This document shows, one piece after another, positions 50,719-59,495 of a DNA stretch of 64,000 nt. Source of the DNA: Plantibacter auratus. GTDB taxonomy: Bacteria; Actinomycetota; Actinomycetes; Actinomycetales; Microbacteriaceae. Position 1 is the stretch's first letter. The number at the start of each line of letters is the position of its first letter. The stretch spans positions 124,001 to 188,000 of the forward strand of contig NZ_JBOBFV010000003.1 in assembly GCF_050587365.1 (NCBI RefSeq). The letters run 5' to 3'. The position numbers and the translations under genes were made by a program. Below the pieces are notes generated by a model. It was not told where the DNA came from, did not search any database, and saw nothing but the letters and a program-made list of their open reading frames with translations.

Positions 50719-51780
50719 TCACCACGCGCTGAATCCCTTGGCCAGTTGCACGGCCTGCTCCGGCCACCATACCCCAGCAAGGGGGCCACCGTTGCACGCT
50801 CCGTCGCTCTCGCCGGGGGCTTTCACCCAGAGGTTCGCGTCGAGGTGTTCGGCCTGCGCGGTGAGGGGCTGCTGCCCCACCGTCCGGCCGGACGGGTTGC
50901 ACCATTCGCCGTTCGAGCCGCTGCCGTTCCGAGAGGTGTCGATCACGTAATGGGCGCCGTCGAGGAGGCCGCTCAGTTCCTCCGCATAGGCGATCTCGTC
51001 CTCGGTCGTGTTGTAGTTGGAGACGTTGGTGGCGAAGCCCGTTGCGTCGGCGACACCGGCCTCCCGGAGGAGCTCGGCCATCTCGGCGGGCGGTCGCCAG
51101 TCGGAGTGGCCGCCGTCGAGGTAGACGGGGACGGACGCGTCCGCGAACTGCTCGGTCGCGGCTGCCAGTTGCCGCATCCTCGCGGTTCGGTCACCGCAAT
51201 CCGGTGCGAGCGCGACGGCATCCGGTTCGAGGATGACCGCGACGCGATGATCCGCGACGGCGGCGACGATCTCGGCGACCCAATCCTGATACTCGTCACT
51301 CGACAACCCACCTGCCGACTGGTTGCCGCAATCCCGCTCCGGGATGCCGTAGACCGTGAAGACCGGCATGGAGCCGGCGCGTTCGGCTGACCGGACGATC
51401 TCGGAGACAGTGCCCTGCACCGTGTTCATGGGGTAACGCTCCGGGACGAGCCAGATCGCCGTCGGCTCCGCTGCGAGCCGTGACGCTGCCGCGAGTTGGT
51501 CGGCGACATCCGTCGGGTCACCGTCGGACCCACCACTCGTCCCGGTCGTGGCGGAACTCGACGGTTGCTCGGTCGTGGCGACCTGATCGGCCGCGGCGGC
51601 GCGAGCGGCCAGTGAGGACGGATCGACGTACAACTGCGCGCCGTCGAACGGGCCGGCGGCGGCGTTCGGGACGCGGCTCACGAGCGACACCGCGAGCGCA
51701 CCGCCGGCGAGGAGCACGGCGACGACGCCGAGGGCGACGGCCGTCCGGGTACGTCGTCGGTCGCGGGGCGTTCTCGGCAC
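50719..51780 (-). CDS. Family 6 glycoside hydrolase (cellulase-like), exported or membrane-anchored, 353 aa
   Basis: A basic N-terminus and one hydrophobic segment (about 14-34) act as signal or anchor. A Ser/Thr/Gly-rich linker leads to a GH6 domain with GIPERDCG, ILEPDAVALAPDCG (the Asp region of GH6), YLDGGHSDWRPP, FATNVSNYNTTEDE, DTSRNGSG, EWCNPSGR and LWVKAPGESDG. GH6 enzymes cleave beta-1,4-glucans. In Streptomyces the GH6 enzyme CslZ is encoded near the CslA synthase, and this gene lies 2.5 kb from a CslA-like gene. The GTG at 51780 has AGGAGG 5 bases upstream. Confidence 0.9.
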   Translation of the reverse strand: MPRTPRDRRRTRTAVALGVVAVLLAGGALAVSLVSRVPNAAAGPFDGAQLYVDPSSLAARAAAADQVATTEQPSSSATTGTSGGSDGDPTDVADQLAAASRLAAEPTAIWLVPERYPMNTVQGTVSEIVRSAERAGSMPVFTVYGIPERDCGNQSAGGLSSDEYQDWVAEIVAAVADHRVAVILEPDAVALAPDCGDRTARMRQLAAATEQFADASVPVYLDGGHSDWRPPAEMAELLREAGVADATGFATNVSNYNTTEDEIAYAEELSGLLDGAHYVIDTSRNGSGSNGEWCNPSGRTVGQQPLTAQAEHLDANLWVKAPGESDGACNGGPLAGVWWPEQAVQLAKGFSAW

Positions 51781-51966
51781 GGATCCTCCTGCATGGTCAT
51801 CCGCAATTGTGCCCGACAAAGCCTCGCCACGGTGCCGATTCGCTCGAATCCGTGCCCCGAGTGGGGGGTGGACGCCGTGGCTGGGAGGCACCGAAGCGTC
51901 CGGGGCCGCTCGGCCCGCTCCACGAGCGCGCACGCCGGACTGCACACCAGGGCCCGCTGCGCAACG

Positions 51967-51995
51967 TTGTCCGGATCGCCGCGGCTCCCTACCCT
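51967..51995 (+). promoter_or_regulatory. Candidate promoter of the BCCT transporter
   Basis: TTGTCC (51967-51972) and TACCCT (51990-51995) are 17 bases apart. The start would fall near 52002 and give a leader of about 43 bases with GAGGAG before the GTG. The -35 and spacing are the same as in the SorC operon promoter. Confidence 0.55.
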
Positions 51996-52044
51996 TGATG
52001 ATCGGAGCGACGCAGGGTCGCCCCAGGGCCCGAGGAGCACACAC

Positions 52045-53811
52045 GTGAGCACGAAGACCATCCCCACCTCCGATGCGGCCGCCGGTGGTGCGCCGGCGAA
52101 GGTCATCCCGTGGGTGCTCGGGCCGTCCCTCGTCGTCATCCTCGGCGTCGCACTGTTCTCGATCCTGCTCCCGAAGCAGGCCGAGGCCGTCTTCGGCTCG
52201 ATCCAGTCCGGCATCATCGGGAGCCTCGGGTGGTACTACGTCCTCCTCGTCGCGGCCTTCGTCATCGTCGCCATCGTCTTCGCCGTGTCGAAGTTCGGCG
52301 ACATCAAGCTCGGCAAGGACGACGACGAACCGGAGTTCTCGCTCCTGTCCTGGTTCTCCATGCTCTTCGCCGCCGGCATGGGCATCGGGCTCGTCTTCTA
52401 CGGCGTCGGTGAACCGCTGACGCACTTCCTCGAGCCGCGCCCCGGCGTGACGGGGTCCGAGCAGTCCCTCGCCCAACAGGCGATGAGTCAGACGTACCTG
52501 CACTGGGGACTCCACGCCTGGTCGATCTATGCGGTCGTCGGTGTTGCCCTGGCCTACGCCGTGCACCGAAAGGGACGGCCGATGTCGATCCGCTGGGCGA
52601 TCGAACCGCTCCTCGGCAAGCGCGTGCAGGGCGGCTGGGGCAACGCGATCGACACCATCGCCGTCATCGGCACCGTCTTCGGCGTCGCGACCTCACTCGG
52701 GCTCGGTGTGCTGCAGATCTCCGCAGGACTCGGCTACACGGGCATCGCCGAGCCGAACATCCTCACCCAGGTCATCCTCATTCTCGTGATCACCGGTGTC
52801 ACGATCTTCTCCCTCGTCTCCGGCGTGCACAAGGGCATGAAGTGGCTCTCGAACACCAACCTGATCCTCGCCGGGCTCCTCCTGTTCTTCGTCCTGTTCG
52901 CCGGCCCGACGCTGTTCCTGTTGCGCGAGTGGGTGCAGTCGATGGGCGCGTACCTCCAGAACGTGGTCGGACTCACCTTCAACGTCTCCGCGTACCAGGG
53001 TGCTGCCGGCGAGGCCTGGCAGTCCTCGTGGACGACCTTCTACTGGGGCTGGTGGATGTCGTGGGCACCCTTCGTCGGCGTCTTCATCGCCCGCATCTCG
53101 AAGGGGCGCACCGTGCGGCAGTTCGTGCTCGGCGTCCTCCTCGTCCCGACCCTCGTGACCTTCCTCTGGTTCGCCGTGCTCGGCGGCACCGCCATCATGC
53201 AGTCGCTGGAGGGGCGTGACTTCAGCGGTGCGGACGGTCCCGTGGACCTCAACACCGCCCTGTTCAACATGCTCGCCGGCCTGCCCGGTGGATCGATCGC
53301 GACCGTCGGCGCCCTCCTGCTCATCCTCCTGTTCTTCGTGACCTCGGCCGACTCGGGATCGCTCGTGATGGGCATGCTCACGACCGGCGGGACGGAGCCG
53401 AGGAACCGGGTCCGGATCGCCTGGGCACTCGTGACGAGCCTCCTGGCCATCTCGCTGCTCATCGCGGGCGGTCTCGCGTCGATGCAGACGGCGGCCATCA
53501 TCACCGCGCTGCCCTTCAGCGTCGTGATCATCCTCATGTGCGTCTCCTCGTTCAAGGCCTTCGGCATCGAGGTGCGGCGGGAGCAGCGGGCGAAGCGCCG
53601 TCTGTTCGCCGCAGAGCTCACCGAAAGCGTCTCAGCCGACGTGAGCGAACAGCTGTCAGATCAGGTCTCGGAGCAGGTCACGGAGCACTTCGGCACGATG
53701 ACCGCCCAGCTCGACCTCCGGCAGCTCGCGTCTCCGGACGCCCCGGGATCATCGGCCGTGTCCTCGGACCCGCGGAAGCAGGACCCGAAGCAGCCCCGCT
53801 CGAAGGACTGA
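52045..53811 (+). CDS. BCCT-family osmolyte (betaine/carnitine/choline) transporter, 588 aa
   Basis: Twelve predicted membrane helices with the family signatures GMGIGLVFYGVGEP and WGWWMSWAPFVGVFIARISKGRT. The N-terminus is short and neutral. The C-terminal tail of about 80 residues is charged and has a regular run (SADVSEQLSDQVSEQVTEH) likely to be helical; in BetP of Corynebacterium the C-terminal tail senses osmotic stress. The substrate is unknown, with glycine betaine the first guess. The GTG at 52045 follows GAGGAG. A clear promoter lies upstream. Confidence 0.93.
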   Translation: MSTKTIPTSDAAAGGAPAKVIPWVLGPSLVVILGVALFSILLPKQAEAVFGSIQSGIIGSLGWYYVLLVAAFVIVAIVFAVSKFGDIKLGKDDDEPEFSLLSWFSMLFAAGMGIGLVFYGVGEPLTHFLEPRPGVTGSEQSLAQQAMSQTYLHWGLHAWSIYAVVGVALAYAVHRKGRPMSIRWAIEPLLGKRVQGGWGNAIDTIAVIGTVFGVATSLGLGVLQISAGLGYTGIAEPNILTQVILILVITGVTIFSLVSGVHKGMKWLSNTNLILAGLLLFFVLFAGPTLFLLREWVQSMGAYLQNVVGLTFNVSAYQGAAGEAWQSSWTTFYWGWWMSWAPFVGVFIARISKGRTVRQFVLGVLLVPTLVTFLWFAVLGGTAIMQSLEGRDFSGADGPVDLNTALFNMLAGLPGGSIATVGALLLILLFFVTSADSGSLVMGMLTTGGTEPRNRVRIAWALVTSLLAISLLIAGGLASMQTAAIITALPFSVVIILMCVSSFKAFGIEVRREQRAKRRLFAAELTESVSADVSEQLSDQVSEQVTEHFGTMTAQLDLRQLASPDAPGSSAVSSDPRKQDPKQPRSKD

Positions 53812-53820
53812 CCGGGCGGC

Positions 53821-54789
53821 TCAACCGACGGGGAAGCGGTCCGAGATCCAGGCCGCTTCCTCGGCGGTCGGCGACCACGCCGAACCGGCCGCGGCGTTCG
53901 CGCGGATCTGTTCCGGAGTGGTCGCGCCGGCGATGACACTCGTGAGCCCGTCCTGGGCGAGCAACCAGCCGAAGGTCGCCTCGAGCATGGAGATGCCGCG
54001 CTCGTCGCAGAAGGCCTGGTAGGCCTCGATCGCGTCCCAGGGCGCCGTGTCGAGCAGGTGCTTGCGCTGGCGCATGATGCGGCTGTCCGCCGGCCCGCCG
54101 TCACGGGAGAACTTCCCCGTGAACAGGCCGTTGTAGAGCGGGAAGTACGGGAGGAAGCCGACACCGGCGGCGCGCATGGCCGGGAACAGCTCGCGCTCCG
54201 CGCCCCGGACGAGCAGGCTGTACTCGTTCTGGGCCGAGATGAATGCGGGGTGCCCGGCGGTACGAGCCGCCCAGTCCGCCTCGGTCAGCTGCCAACCGGC
54301 GAAGTTCGAGTGGCCGGCGTAGCGGATCTTCCCCTCGTGGACGAGCTCGTCCAGGGCCGCGATCGTCTCCTCGATCGGCGTGAACGGGTCGGGGGTGTGC
54401 AGCTGGTACAGGTCGATCCAGTCGGTGCCCAGGCGGCGGAGCGAGCCCTCGACCGCGAGCCGGATGTAGCGACGGGAGCCCTTGGCCCCCCAGTTCGGAA
54501 TCGGGCTCTCGTAGTCCACATGGCCGAACTTGGTCGCGAGCACGATCTCATCCCGCCGTCCGGCGATCGCCTGCCCGAGGAGTTGTTCGCTCAGCCCGTA
54601 CTCCCGGCCGTAGATGTCGGCGGTGTCGAAGAGGGTGACCCCGGCGTCGATCGCCGCGTCGACGACGGCTCGCGTGCCGTCCAGGCTCTCGGTGACCGTG
54701 CCCTCTCGTCCGAAGTTGTTGCAGCCGATACCGACCGCTGAGACGAGGAGGCCGCTGCGACCGAGTGGGCGATAGCTGAGATCAGACAT
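53821..54789 (-). CDS. Aldo/keto reductase, 322 aa
   Basis: An NADPH-dependent oxidoreductase with a TIM barrel. The catalytic Asp55 and Tyr60 are in LFDTADIYG, the Lys in ATKFGH, and the His-containing strand follows in WIDLYQLHTPDP. The C-terminal INAG-type cofactor region reads SVIAGATTPEQI. The length is normal. The ATG at 54789 is supported by TAGCCT 6 bases upstream. It converges with the BCCT gene with 9 bases between. The physiological substrate is unknown. Confidence 0.93.
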   Translation of the reverse strand: MSDLSYRPLGRSGLLVSAVGIGCNNFGREGTVTESLDGTRAVVDAAIDAGVTLFDTADIYGREYGLSEQLLGQAIAGRRDEIVLATKFGHVDYESPIPNWGAKGSRRYIRLAVEGSLRRLGTDWIDLYQLHTPDPFTPIEETIAALDELVHEGKIRYAGHSNFAGWQLTEADWAARTAGHPAFISAQNEYSLLVRGAERELFPAMRAAGVGFLPYFPLYNGLFTGKFSRDGGPADSRIMRQRKHLLDTAPWDAIEAYQAFCDERGISMLEATFGWLLAQDGLTSVIAGATTPEQIRANAAAGSAWSPTAEEAAWISDRFPVG

Positions 54790-54795
54790 GCATCC

Positions 54796-54801
54796 AGGCT
54801 A
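54796..54801 (-). promoter_or_regulatory. Predicted -10 box (leaderless) for the aldo/keto reductase
   Basis: TAGCCT on the minus strand lies 6 bases before the ATG. Confidence 0.45.
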
Positions 54802-54885
54802 GCCCGAGCGTCCTCCACAGGCACCTGTCGGCCCCCGACGCCGCGGCCAGGACCACGTGACGCATCGCGCCGATCACGGGCTTCC

Positions 54886-54891
54886 TACGCT
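54886..54891 (+). promoter_or_regulatory. Predicted -10 box (leaderless) for ogt
   Basis: TACGCT lies 6 bases before the ATG at 54898, the same hexamer and gap as at the kinase 44027. Confidence 0.45.
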
Positions 54892-54897
54892 CGGTGC

Positions 54898-55446
54898 ATG
54901 ATCACACACCTCACCATCACCGATCCCGTACTCCCCTGCTCCGTCATCGCCGACCCGACCGCCGAGGGCTTCCTCAGGATGCCGACACCGGTGGGGCGGA
55001 TCGAGCTCCGCTCCGTCGACGACGCGGTCTCAGCCGTGCGCTTCGAGCACCACGGGCGACTCCCACTCGACGGGGTGGACGAACGCCCCACCGCGGTCCT
55101 CCTCGACGCCGCGGAGCAGATCGACGAGTACTTCCGCGGACGACGCACCGTGTTCGACCTCCCGCTCGTCACGACCGGCACGCCGTTCCAGCAGGCGGTC
55201 TGGTCGGCGCTCGGCGAAGTGCCGTTCGGCGACACCATCGGGTACGGCGCCCTAGCGGCCGCGGCCGGTGCCCCGCAGGGCGGCCGGGCGGCCGGCCAGG
55301 CGGTTCGGGCGAACACCATCGCGCTCCTCATCCCGTGTCATCGCGTCCTCGGAACCGGGCGGATCGTGACGGGCTATTCTGGCGGGGACGGACCGGCCAC
55401 CAAACGCTGGCTCCTCGACCACGAAGGGATCCCGTACCGCCGATGA
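54898..55446 (+). CDS. ogt: Methylated-DNA-protein-cysteine methyltransferase (Ogt), 182 aa
   Basis: Removes methyl groups from O6-methylguanine onto its own Cys. The motif IPCHRVLGTGR with the acceptor Cys147 is intact, as is the helix-turn-helix region TPFQQAVWSALGEVPFGDTIGYGALA. The N-terminal domain is about 80 residues and diverged. ATG 54898 is supported by the -10 box. It is coupled to a 3-methyladenine glycosylase gene by an ATGA overlap, making a two-gene alkylation-repair unit. Confidence 0.95.
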   Translation: MITHLTITDPVLPCSVIADPTAEGFLRMPTPVGRIELRSVDDAVSAVRFEHHGRLPLDGVDERPTAVLLDAAEQIDEYFRGRRTVFDLPLVTTGTPFQQAVWSALGEVPFGDTIGYGALAAAAGAPQGGRAAGQAVRANTIALLIPCHRVLGTGRIVTGYSGGDGPATKRWLLDHEGIPYRR

Positions 55447-56030
55447 GTCCAGCCTCCCCGACCATCGTCGGCACCGATGGCCTGACCCGCTGCGCCTGGG
55501 CCGGGACGGACGCGGAGTACCAGCGCTATCACGACGAGGAGTGGGGCGTGCCGCTCCACGGACAGCGGCAGGTCTTCGAGAAGATCAGTCTCGAAGGGTT
55601 CCAGGCCGGGCTCTCCTGGATCACGATCCTCCGGAAGCGACCGGCTTTCCGGGAACGGTTCCACGGCTTCGACCTCGACGCCATCGCAGCCATGACGGAG
55701 ACGGATGTCGAGAGCCTGCTCGATGACGCCCGGATCATCCGGCACCGCGGGAAGATCAACGCGGTCATCGGCAATGCCCGCACCGCCCTCGAGCTGGGCG
55801 ATGACCTGGACGAGCTCCTCTGGAGCTTCGCTCCCCCGCCACGGCCCGCGCGGTTCGCCGAGTGGACCGAGGTCCCCGCGGTGACCCCCGAGTCCACCGC
55901 GCTCAGCGCCCACCTGCGGAAGCGCGGCTACCGGTTCGTCGGCCCGACGACGATGTACGCCCTCATGCAGTCCGGAGGGCTCGTCGACGACCACCTCGTC
56001 GGCTGCTGGCGCTCCGAGAGCGCTCCCTGA
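55443..56030 (+). CDS. tag: DNA-3-methyladenine glycosylase I (Tag), 195 aa
   Basis: Excises 3-methyladenine from DNA. The family signature is RCAWAGTDAEYQRYHDEEWGVP near the N-terminus, with the first zinc-binding Cys and His, and DDHLVGCW at the C-terminus, with the last His and Cys. The middle holds EGFQAGLSWITILRKRPAFRE. The length is normal. The start overlaps the ogt stop. It converges with yaaA with 10 bases between the stops. Confidence 0.95.
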   Translation: MSPASPTIVGTDGLTRCAWAGTDAEYQRYHDEEWGVPLHGQRQVFEKISLEGFQAGLSWITILRKRPAFRERFHGFDLDAIAAMTETDVESLLDDARIIRHRGKINAVIGNARTALELGDDLDELLWSFAPPPRPARFAEWTEVPAVTPESTALSAHLRKRGYRFVGPTTMYALMQSGGLVDDHLVGCWRSESAP

Positions 56031-56040
56031 TCCGGAGGGG

Positions 56041-56802
56041 TCAGACGACGAGGGCGAGCTCGGTCACCCGACCGTCGTCGGCACGGACGTGGACGTCGAG
56101 CACCCATCCGGTCGATCGCGCCCAGTCGAGCAACGAGTCGACATCAGGGTGGTCGACACCGGCCTCCAAGAGCGCGCGGGTGAACCGGCCCTTACCCTGC
56201 TTGTTGAAGTGGTTGAGCGCCCGGCGTCTGCCGTCGTCGCCGACCGTGAGCACGCGTAGGTAGACGGCCCCGACGCGATCCGGCAACGGCCCGAGCGCCG
56301 CGTAGCCTTCCGAGCGCAGGTCCAACAGGACACCCTGGACGCCGTCCAGCTCGCGCGCGACCGGCACCGCCCAGTGACGTTTCAGGACGAACCCGGGGAG
56401 CCTGGAGTCGTGGGAGAGCCGATAGGCCGGAATGGCATCGAGCGCGCCGACCGGGCCGAGCAACGCCGAGTGCACGACCAGGTGCTCAGCGGCGAAGCGT
56501 CGCGCGTCCGCTGAGAGCGTGGCTGCTTCGAGCGCGTCGTACAGCACCCCCGTATACCGGTCGATCGCCGGCATCGTCGCGGACGTCGCCGCCTCGCGGT
56601 TGCGCTGGACCTCACCGAGCTGCTTGGGGCCGAGCTTCAGAGCCTTGACCGTCGCGGTCTCATCGGCAGCGAGCGACACCAGGGCGTCGACTAAATCGTT
56701 CCGGGACGAGGAGAGCCCTGGAAACCGCAGCAGGGCGGTGTCCAGGGCTCGTCCGTCGCCGCCGTCCCGCTTCGTCTCCGAAGGGGGAAGGAGGATCAGC
56801 AC
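56041..56802 (-). CDS. yaaA: YaaA (UPF0246/DUF328) peroxide-stress protein, 253 aa
   Basis: Begins MLILLPPSETKRDGG, the family N-terminus, with FPGLSSSRNDLVDAL and the conserved NHFNKQGKGRFTRAL near the C-terminus. In E. coli YaaA lowers free iron during hydrogen peroxide stress and binds DNA. The GTG at 56802 lies 4 bases after the atpC stop codon, so the gene looks like an extension of the ATP synthase operon. No separate promoter was seen in that short gap. Confidence 0.92.
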   Translation of the reverse strand: MLILLPPSETKRDGGDGRALDTALLRFPGLSSSRNDLVDALVSLAADETATVKALKLGPKQLGEVQRNREAATSATMPAIDRYTGVLYDALEAATLSADARRFAAEHLVVHSALLGPVGALDAIPAYRLSHDSRLPGFVLKRHWAVPVARELDGVQGVLLDLRSEGYAALGPLPDRVGAVYLRVLTVGDDGRRRALNHFNKQGKGRFTRALLEAGVDHPDVDSLLDWARSTGWVLDVHVRADDGRVTELALVV

Positions 56803-56806
56803 CGAA

Positions 56807-57082
56807 TCAGGAGCTGGTCACGAGCGTGGCGTTGCCGGCCACGACGGTGACGGTGTTGTTCTCGACCGACAGGAAGCCGTCTTCAGCGTTCGCGACGATC
56901 TTCGAGCCGTCTTCGAGCGTGACACGGACCTCACCGGCGGCGAGGATGGCCAGCATCGGCTCGTGGCCGGGCAGGATACCGATCTCGCCGTCGACGGTCT
57001 TCGCGATCAACTGGCGTGCCGGGCCCGACCACACTTCGTGGTCGGCCGCGACGACGCTCACGGTCAGAGGAGCGGAGGCCAT
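56807..57082 (-). CDS. atpC: ATP synthase epsilon subunit, 91 aa
   Basis: The small rotor subunit. The beta-sandwich domain is complete, with LTVSVVAADHEVWSGPARQLIAKTVDGEIGILPGHEPMLAIL. The C-terminal helical hairpin found in longer epsilon subunits is missing, which is normal for short actinobacterial forms. The ATG at 57082 lies 2 bases after the atpD stop and follows AAGGAGAAC within the atpD end. It may inhibit hydrolysis less than full-length epsilon. Confidence 0.95.
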   Translation of the reverse strand: MASAPLTVSVVAADHEVWSGPARQLIAKTVDGEIGILPGHEPMLAILAAGEVRVTLEDGSKIVANAEDGFLSVENNTVTVVAGNATLVTSS

Positions 57083-57084
57083 GA

Positions 57085-58551
57085 CTAGCCGTTCTCCTTC
57101 TGGATCTGAGCCCACTTCTCTTCGACGTCGGAGATGGCACCGACGTTGAAGAAGGCCTGCTCGGCCACGTGGTCGAACTCACCCTTGGCGATGGCGTCGA
57201 ACGACTCGATCGTCTCCTTGAGCGGAACGGTCGAACCCTCGACACCGGTGAACTTCTTCGCCATGTAGGTGTTCTGCGAGAGGAACTGCTGGATCCGGCG
57301 CGCACGCGACACCGTGATCTTGTCTTCCTCGGAGAGCTCGTCGACACCGAGGATGGCGATGATCTCCTGCAGTTCCTTGTTCTTCTGGAGGATCTGCTTG
57401 ACCGTGGTGGCGACGCGGTAGTGGTCGGCACCCAGGTAGCGGGGGTCGAGGATACGGCTCGTCGAGGTCAGCGGGTCGACGGCCGGGTACAGACCCTTCG
57501 ACGCGATCTCACGGGAGAGCTCGGTCGTCGCGTCGAGGTGCGCGAAGGTGGTCGCCGGTGCCGGGTCGGTGTAGTCGTCGGCGGGGACGTAGATCGCCTG
57601 CAGCGAGGTGATCGAGTGACCACGCGTCGAGGTGATGCGCTCCTGGAGGAGACCCATCTCGTCTGCGAGGTTCGGCTGGTACCCCACGGCGGACGGCATA
57701 CGACCGAGCAGGGTCGACACCTCGGAACCGGCCTGGGTGAAGCGGAAGATGTTGTCGATGAAGAGCAGCACGTCCTGCTTCTGGACGTCGCGGAAGTACT
57801 CCGCCATCGTCAGCGCGGAGAGGGCGACGCGGAGACGCGTTCCCGGCGGCTCGTCCATCTGGCCGAACACGAGGGCCGTCTTCTCGAAGACACCCGCCTC
57901 TTCCATCTCGTGGATGAGGTCGTTGCCCTCACGGGTGCGCTCACCGACACCGGCGAACACCGACACACCACCGTGGTCCTGCGCGACGCGCTGGATCATC
58001 TCCTGGATGAGGACGGTCTTGCCGACACCGGCACCACCGAAGAGACCGATCTTGCCACCGAGGACGTACGGCGTCAGGAGGTCGATGACCTTGATGCCGG
58101 TCTCGAACAGCTGCGTCTTCGATTCGAGCTGGTCGAACGACGGCGGCTGGCGGTGGATCGGCCAGCGCTCGGTGATCTCGATCTGCTCGCCGGGCTCGGC
58201 GTTGAGCACCTCGCCGATGACGTTGAAGACCTTGCCCTTGGTGACGTCGCCGACGGGCACCGAGATGGGCGAACCCGTGTCGGTGACCTCCTGGCCGCGG
58301 ACGAGGCCGTCCGTCGGGTTCAGGGCGATGGCGCGCACGAGGTCGTCGCCGAGGTGCTGTGCGACCTCGAGCGTGAGGACCATCGTCTGCTCGCCGATCA
58401 CGACGCTGGTCTTCAGGGCGTTGTAGATGCCCGGGATCGCGTCGTGCGGGAACTCGATGTCGACGACCGGGCCGGTGACGCGGGAGATGCGGCCGACGGC
58501 GCCGGCCTTCACCTCTGCAGCGCCCTGCTCGGCAGTTGCGGTGGGAGTCAT
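57085..58551 (-). CDS. atpD: ATP synthase beta subunit, 488 aa
   Basis: A catalytic subunit of F1. The P-loop GGAGVGKT lies at about 171-178, followed by GERTREGNDL, ALVFGQMDEPPG and the DELSEED (DELSEED-like) lever near residue 390. The ATG at 58551 was chosen from the MTPTATAEQ start and the AGAAGAAC upstream. An N-terminal extension of about 15 residues precedes VGRISRVTGPVVDIEF. It lies between atpG and atpC. Confidence 0.97.
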   Translation of the reverse strand: MTPTATAEQGAAEVKAGAVGRISRVTGPVVDIEFPHDAIPGIYNALKTSVVIGEQTMVLTLEVAQHLGDDLVRAIALNPTDGLVRGQEVTDTGSPISVPVGDVTKGKVFNVIGEVLNAEPGEQIEITERWPIHRQPPSFDQLESKTQLFETGIKVIDLLTPYVLGGKIGLFGGAGVGKTVLIQEMIQRVAQDHGGVSVFAGVGERTREGNDLIHEMEEAGVFEKTALVFGQMDEPPGTRLRVALSALTMAEYFRDVQKQDVLLFIDNIFRFTQAGSEVSTLLGRMPSAVGYQPNLADEMGLLQERITSTRGHSITSLQAIYVPADDYTDPAPATTFAHLDATTELSREIASKGLYPAVDPLTSTSRILDPRYLGADHYRVATTVKQILQKNKELQEIIAILGVDELSEEDKITVSRARRIQQFLSQNTYMAKKFTGVEGSTVPLKETIESFDAIAKGEFDHVAEQAFFNVGAISDVEEKWAQIQKENG

Positions 58552-58598
58552 GTTCTTCTCTTCTCTGTCTCTACAGATACGTGTGCGTGTTGCGATGA

Positions 58599-59492
58599 CT
58601 AGGACGAGAGCGCGTCTGCGCCGCCAACGATTTCGGAAATCTGCTGGGTGATCTCGGCCTGCCTCGCGTTGTTGCGGAGGCGGGTGTAGTCGGTGATGAG
58701 CTTGTCGGCGTTGTCGCTGGCCGACTTCATCGCCTTCTGCGTCGCGGCGTGCTTCGCGGCGGAGGACTGCAACAGCGCGTTGAAGATCCGGCTCTCGATG
58801 TAGTTCGGGAGCAGTGCATCGAGCACGCTCTCGGCATCCGGCTCGAACTCGTACAGCGGCAGCACAGCGGTGTCGGTGGGCTCCTCGACGCCTTCGACGA
58901 CCTCGAGCGGCAGGAGACGGACGACCTCGGGGGTCTGCGTCATCATGCTCACGAGGCGGTTGTAGACGATGTGGATCTCGTCGACGCCACCCTCGGAGGC
59001 GTCCGTGAGGAACGCCTTGAGGATGGACTCGCTGATCTCCTGCGCCGTGGCGAAGTCGGGGTTCTCCGTGTTGCCGACCCACTCCCCTGCAGCCTGCATC
59101 CGTCGGAACGTGAAGTAGGCGACGGCCTTCCGGCCCACGAGGTAGTGCGTGACGTCCTTACCCTGGCTACGCAGGAGCTCGGTCAGCTCGGCGGCCTCAC
59201 GGAGGACCTGCGAGTTGAAGGCGCCGGCGAGGCCTCGGTCGGATGCGAACACGACGACCGCAGCCCGCTCAACCTTCTCCGGCTCGGTCGTGAGCACGTG
59301 GTCGACGTTGGAGTACGTCGCGACGGCGGACACGGCACGAGTGATCGCACGAGAATAGGGTCCGGAAGCCGCCACCCGCGCCTGCGCCTTCTGGATGCGC
59401 GACGCGGCGATGAGCTCCATCGCCTTCGTGATCTTCTTGGTCGTCTGCGCAGACTTGATCTTCTGCGTGTAGACCCGGAGTTGAGCGCCCAT
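58599..59492 (-). CDS. atpG: ATP synthase gamma subunit, 297 aa
   Basis: The central rotor shaft. The N-terminal helix MGAQLRVYTQKIKSAQTTKKITKAMELIAASR and the C-terminal helix with SDNADKLITDYTRLRNNARQAEITQQISEIVGGA are the conserved ends that form the coiled coil. The middle has the SDRGLAGAFNSQV segment. The length is typical. The start lies 3 bases after the atpA stop. Confidence 0.97.
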   Translation of the reverse strand: MGAQLRVYTQKIKSAQTTKKITKAMELIAASRIQKAQARVAASGPYSRAITRAVSAVATYSNVDHVLTTEPEKVERAAVVVFASDRGLAGAFNSQVLREAAELTELLRSQGKDVTHYLVGRKAVAYFTFRRMQAAGEWVGNTENPDFATAQEISESILKAFLTDASEGGVDEIHIVYNRLVSMMTQTPEVVRLLPLEVVEGVEEPTDTAVLPLYEFEPDAESVLDALLPNYIESRIFNALLQSSAAKHAATQKAMKSASDNADKLITDYTRLRNNARQAEITQQISEIVGGADALSS

Positions 59493-59495
59493 GGA

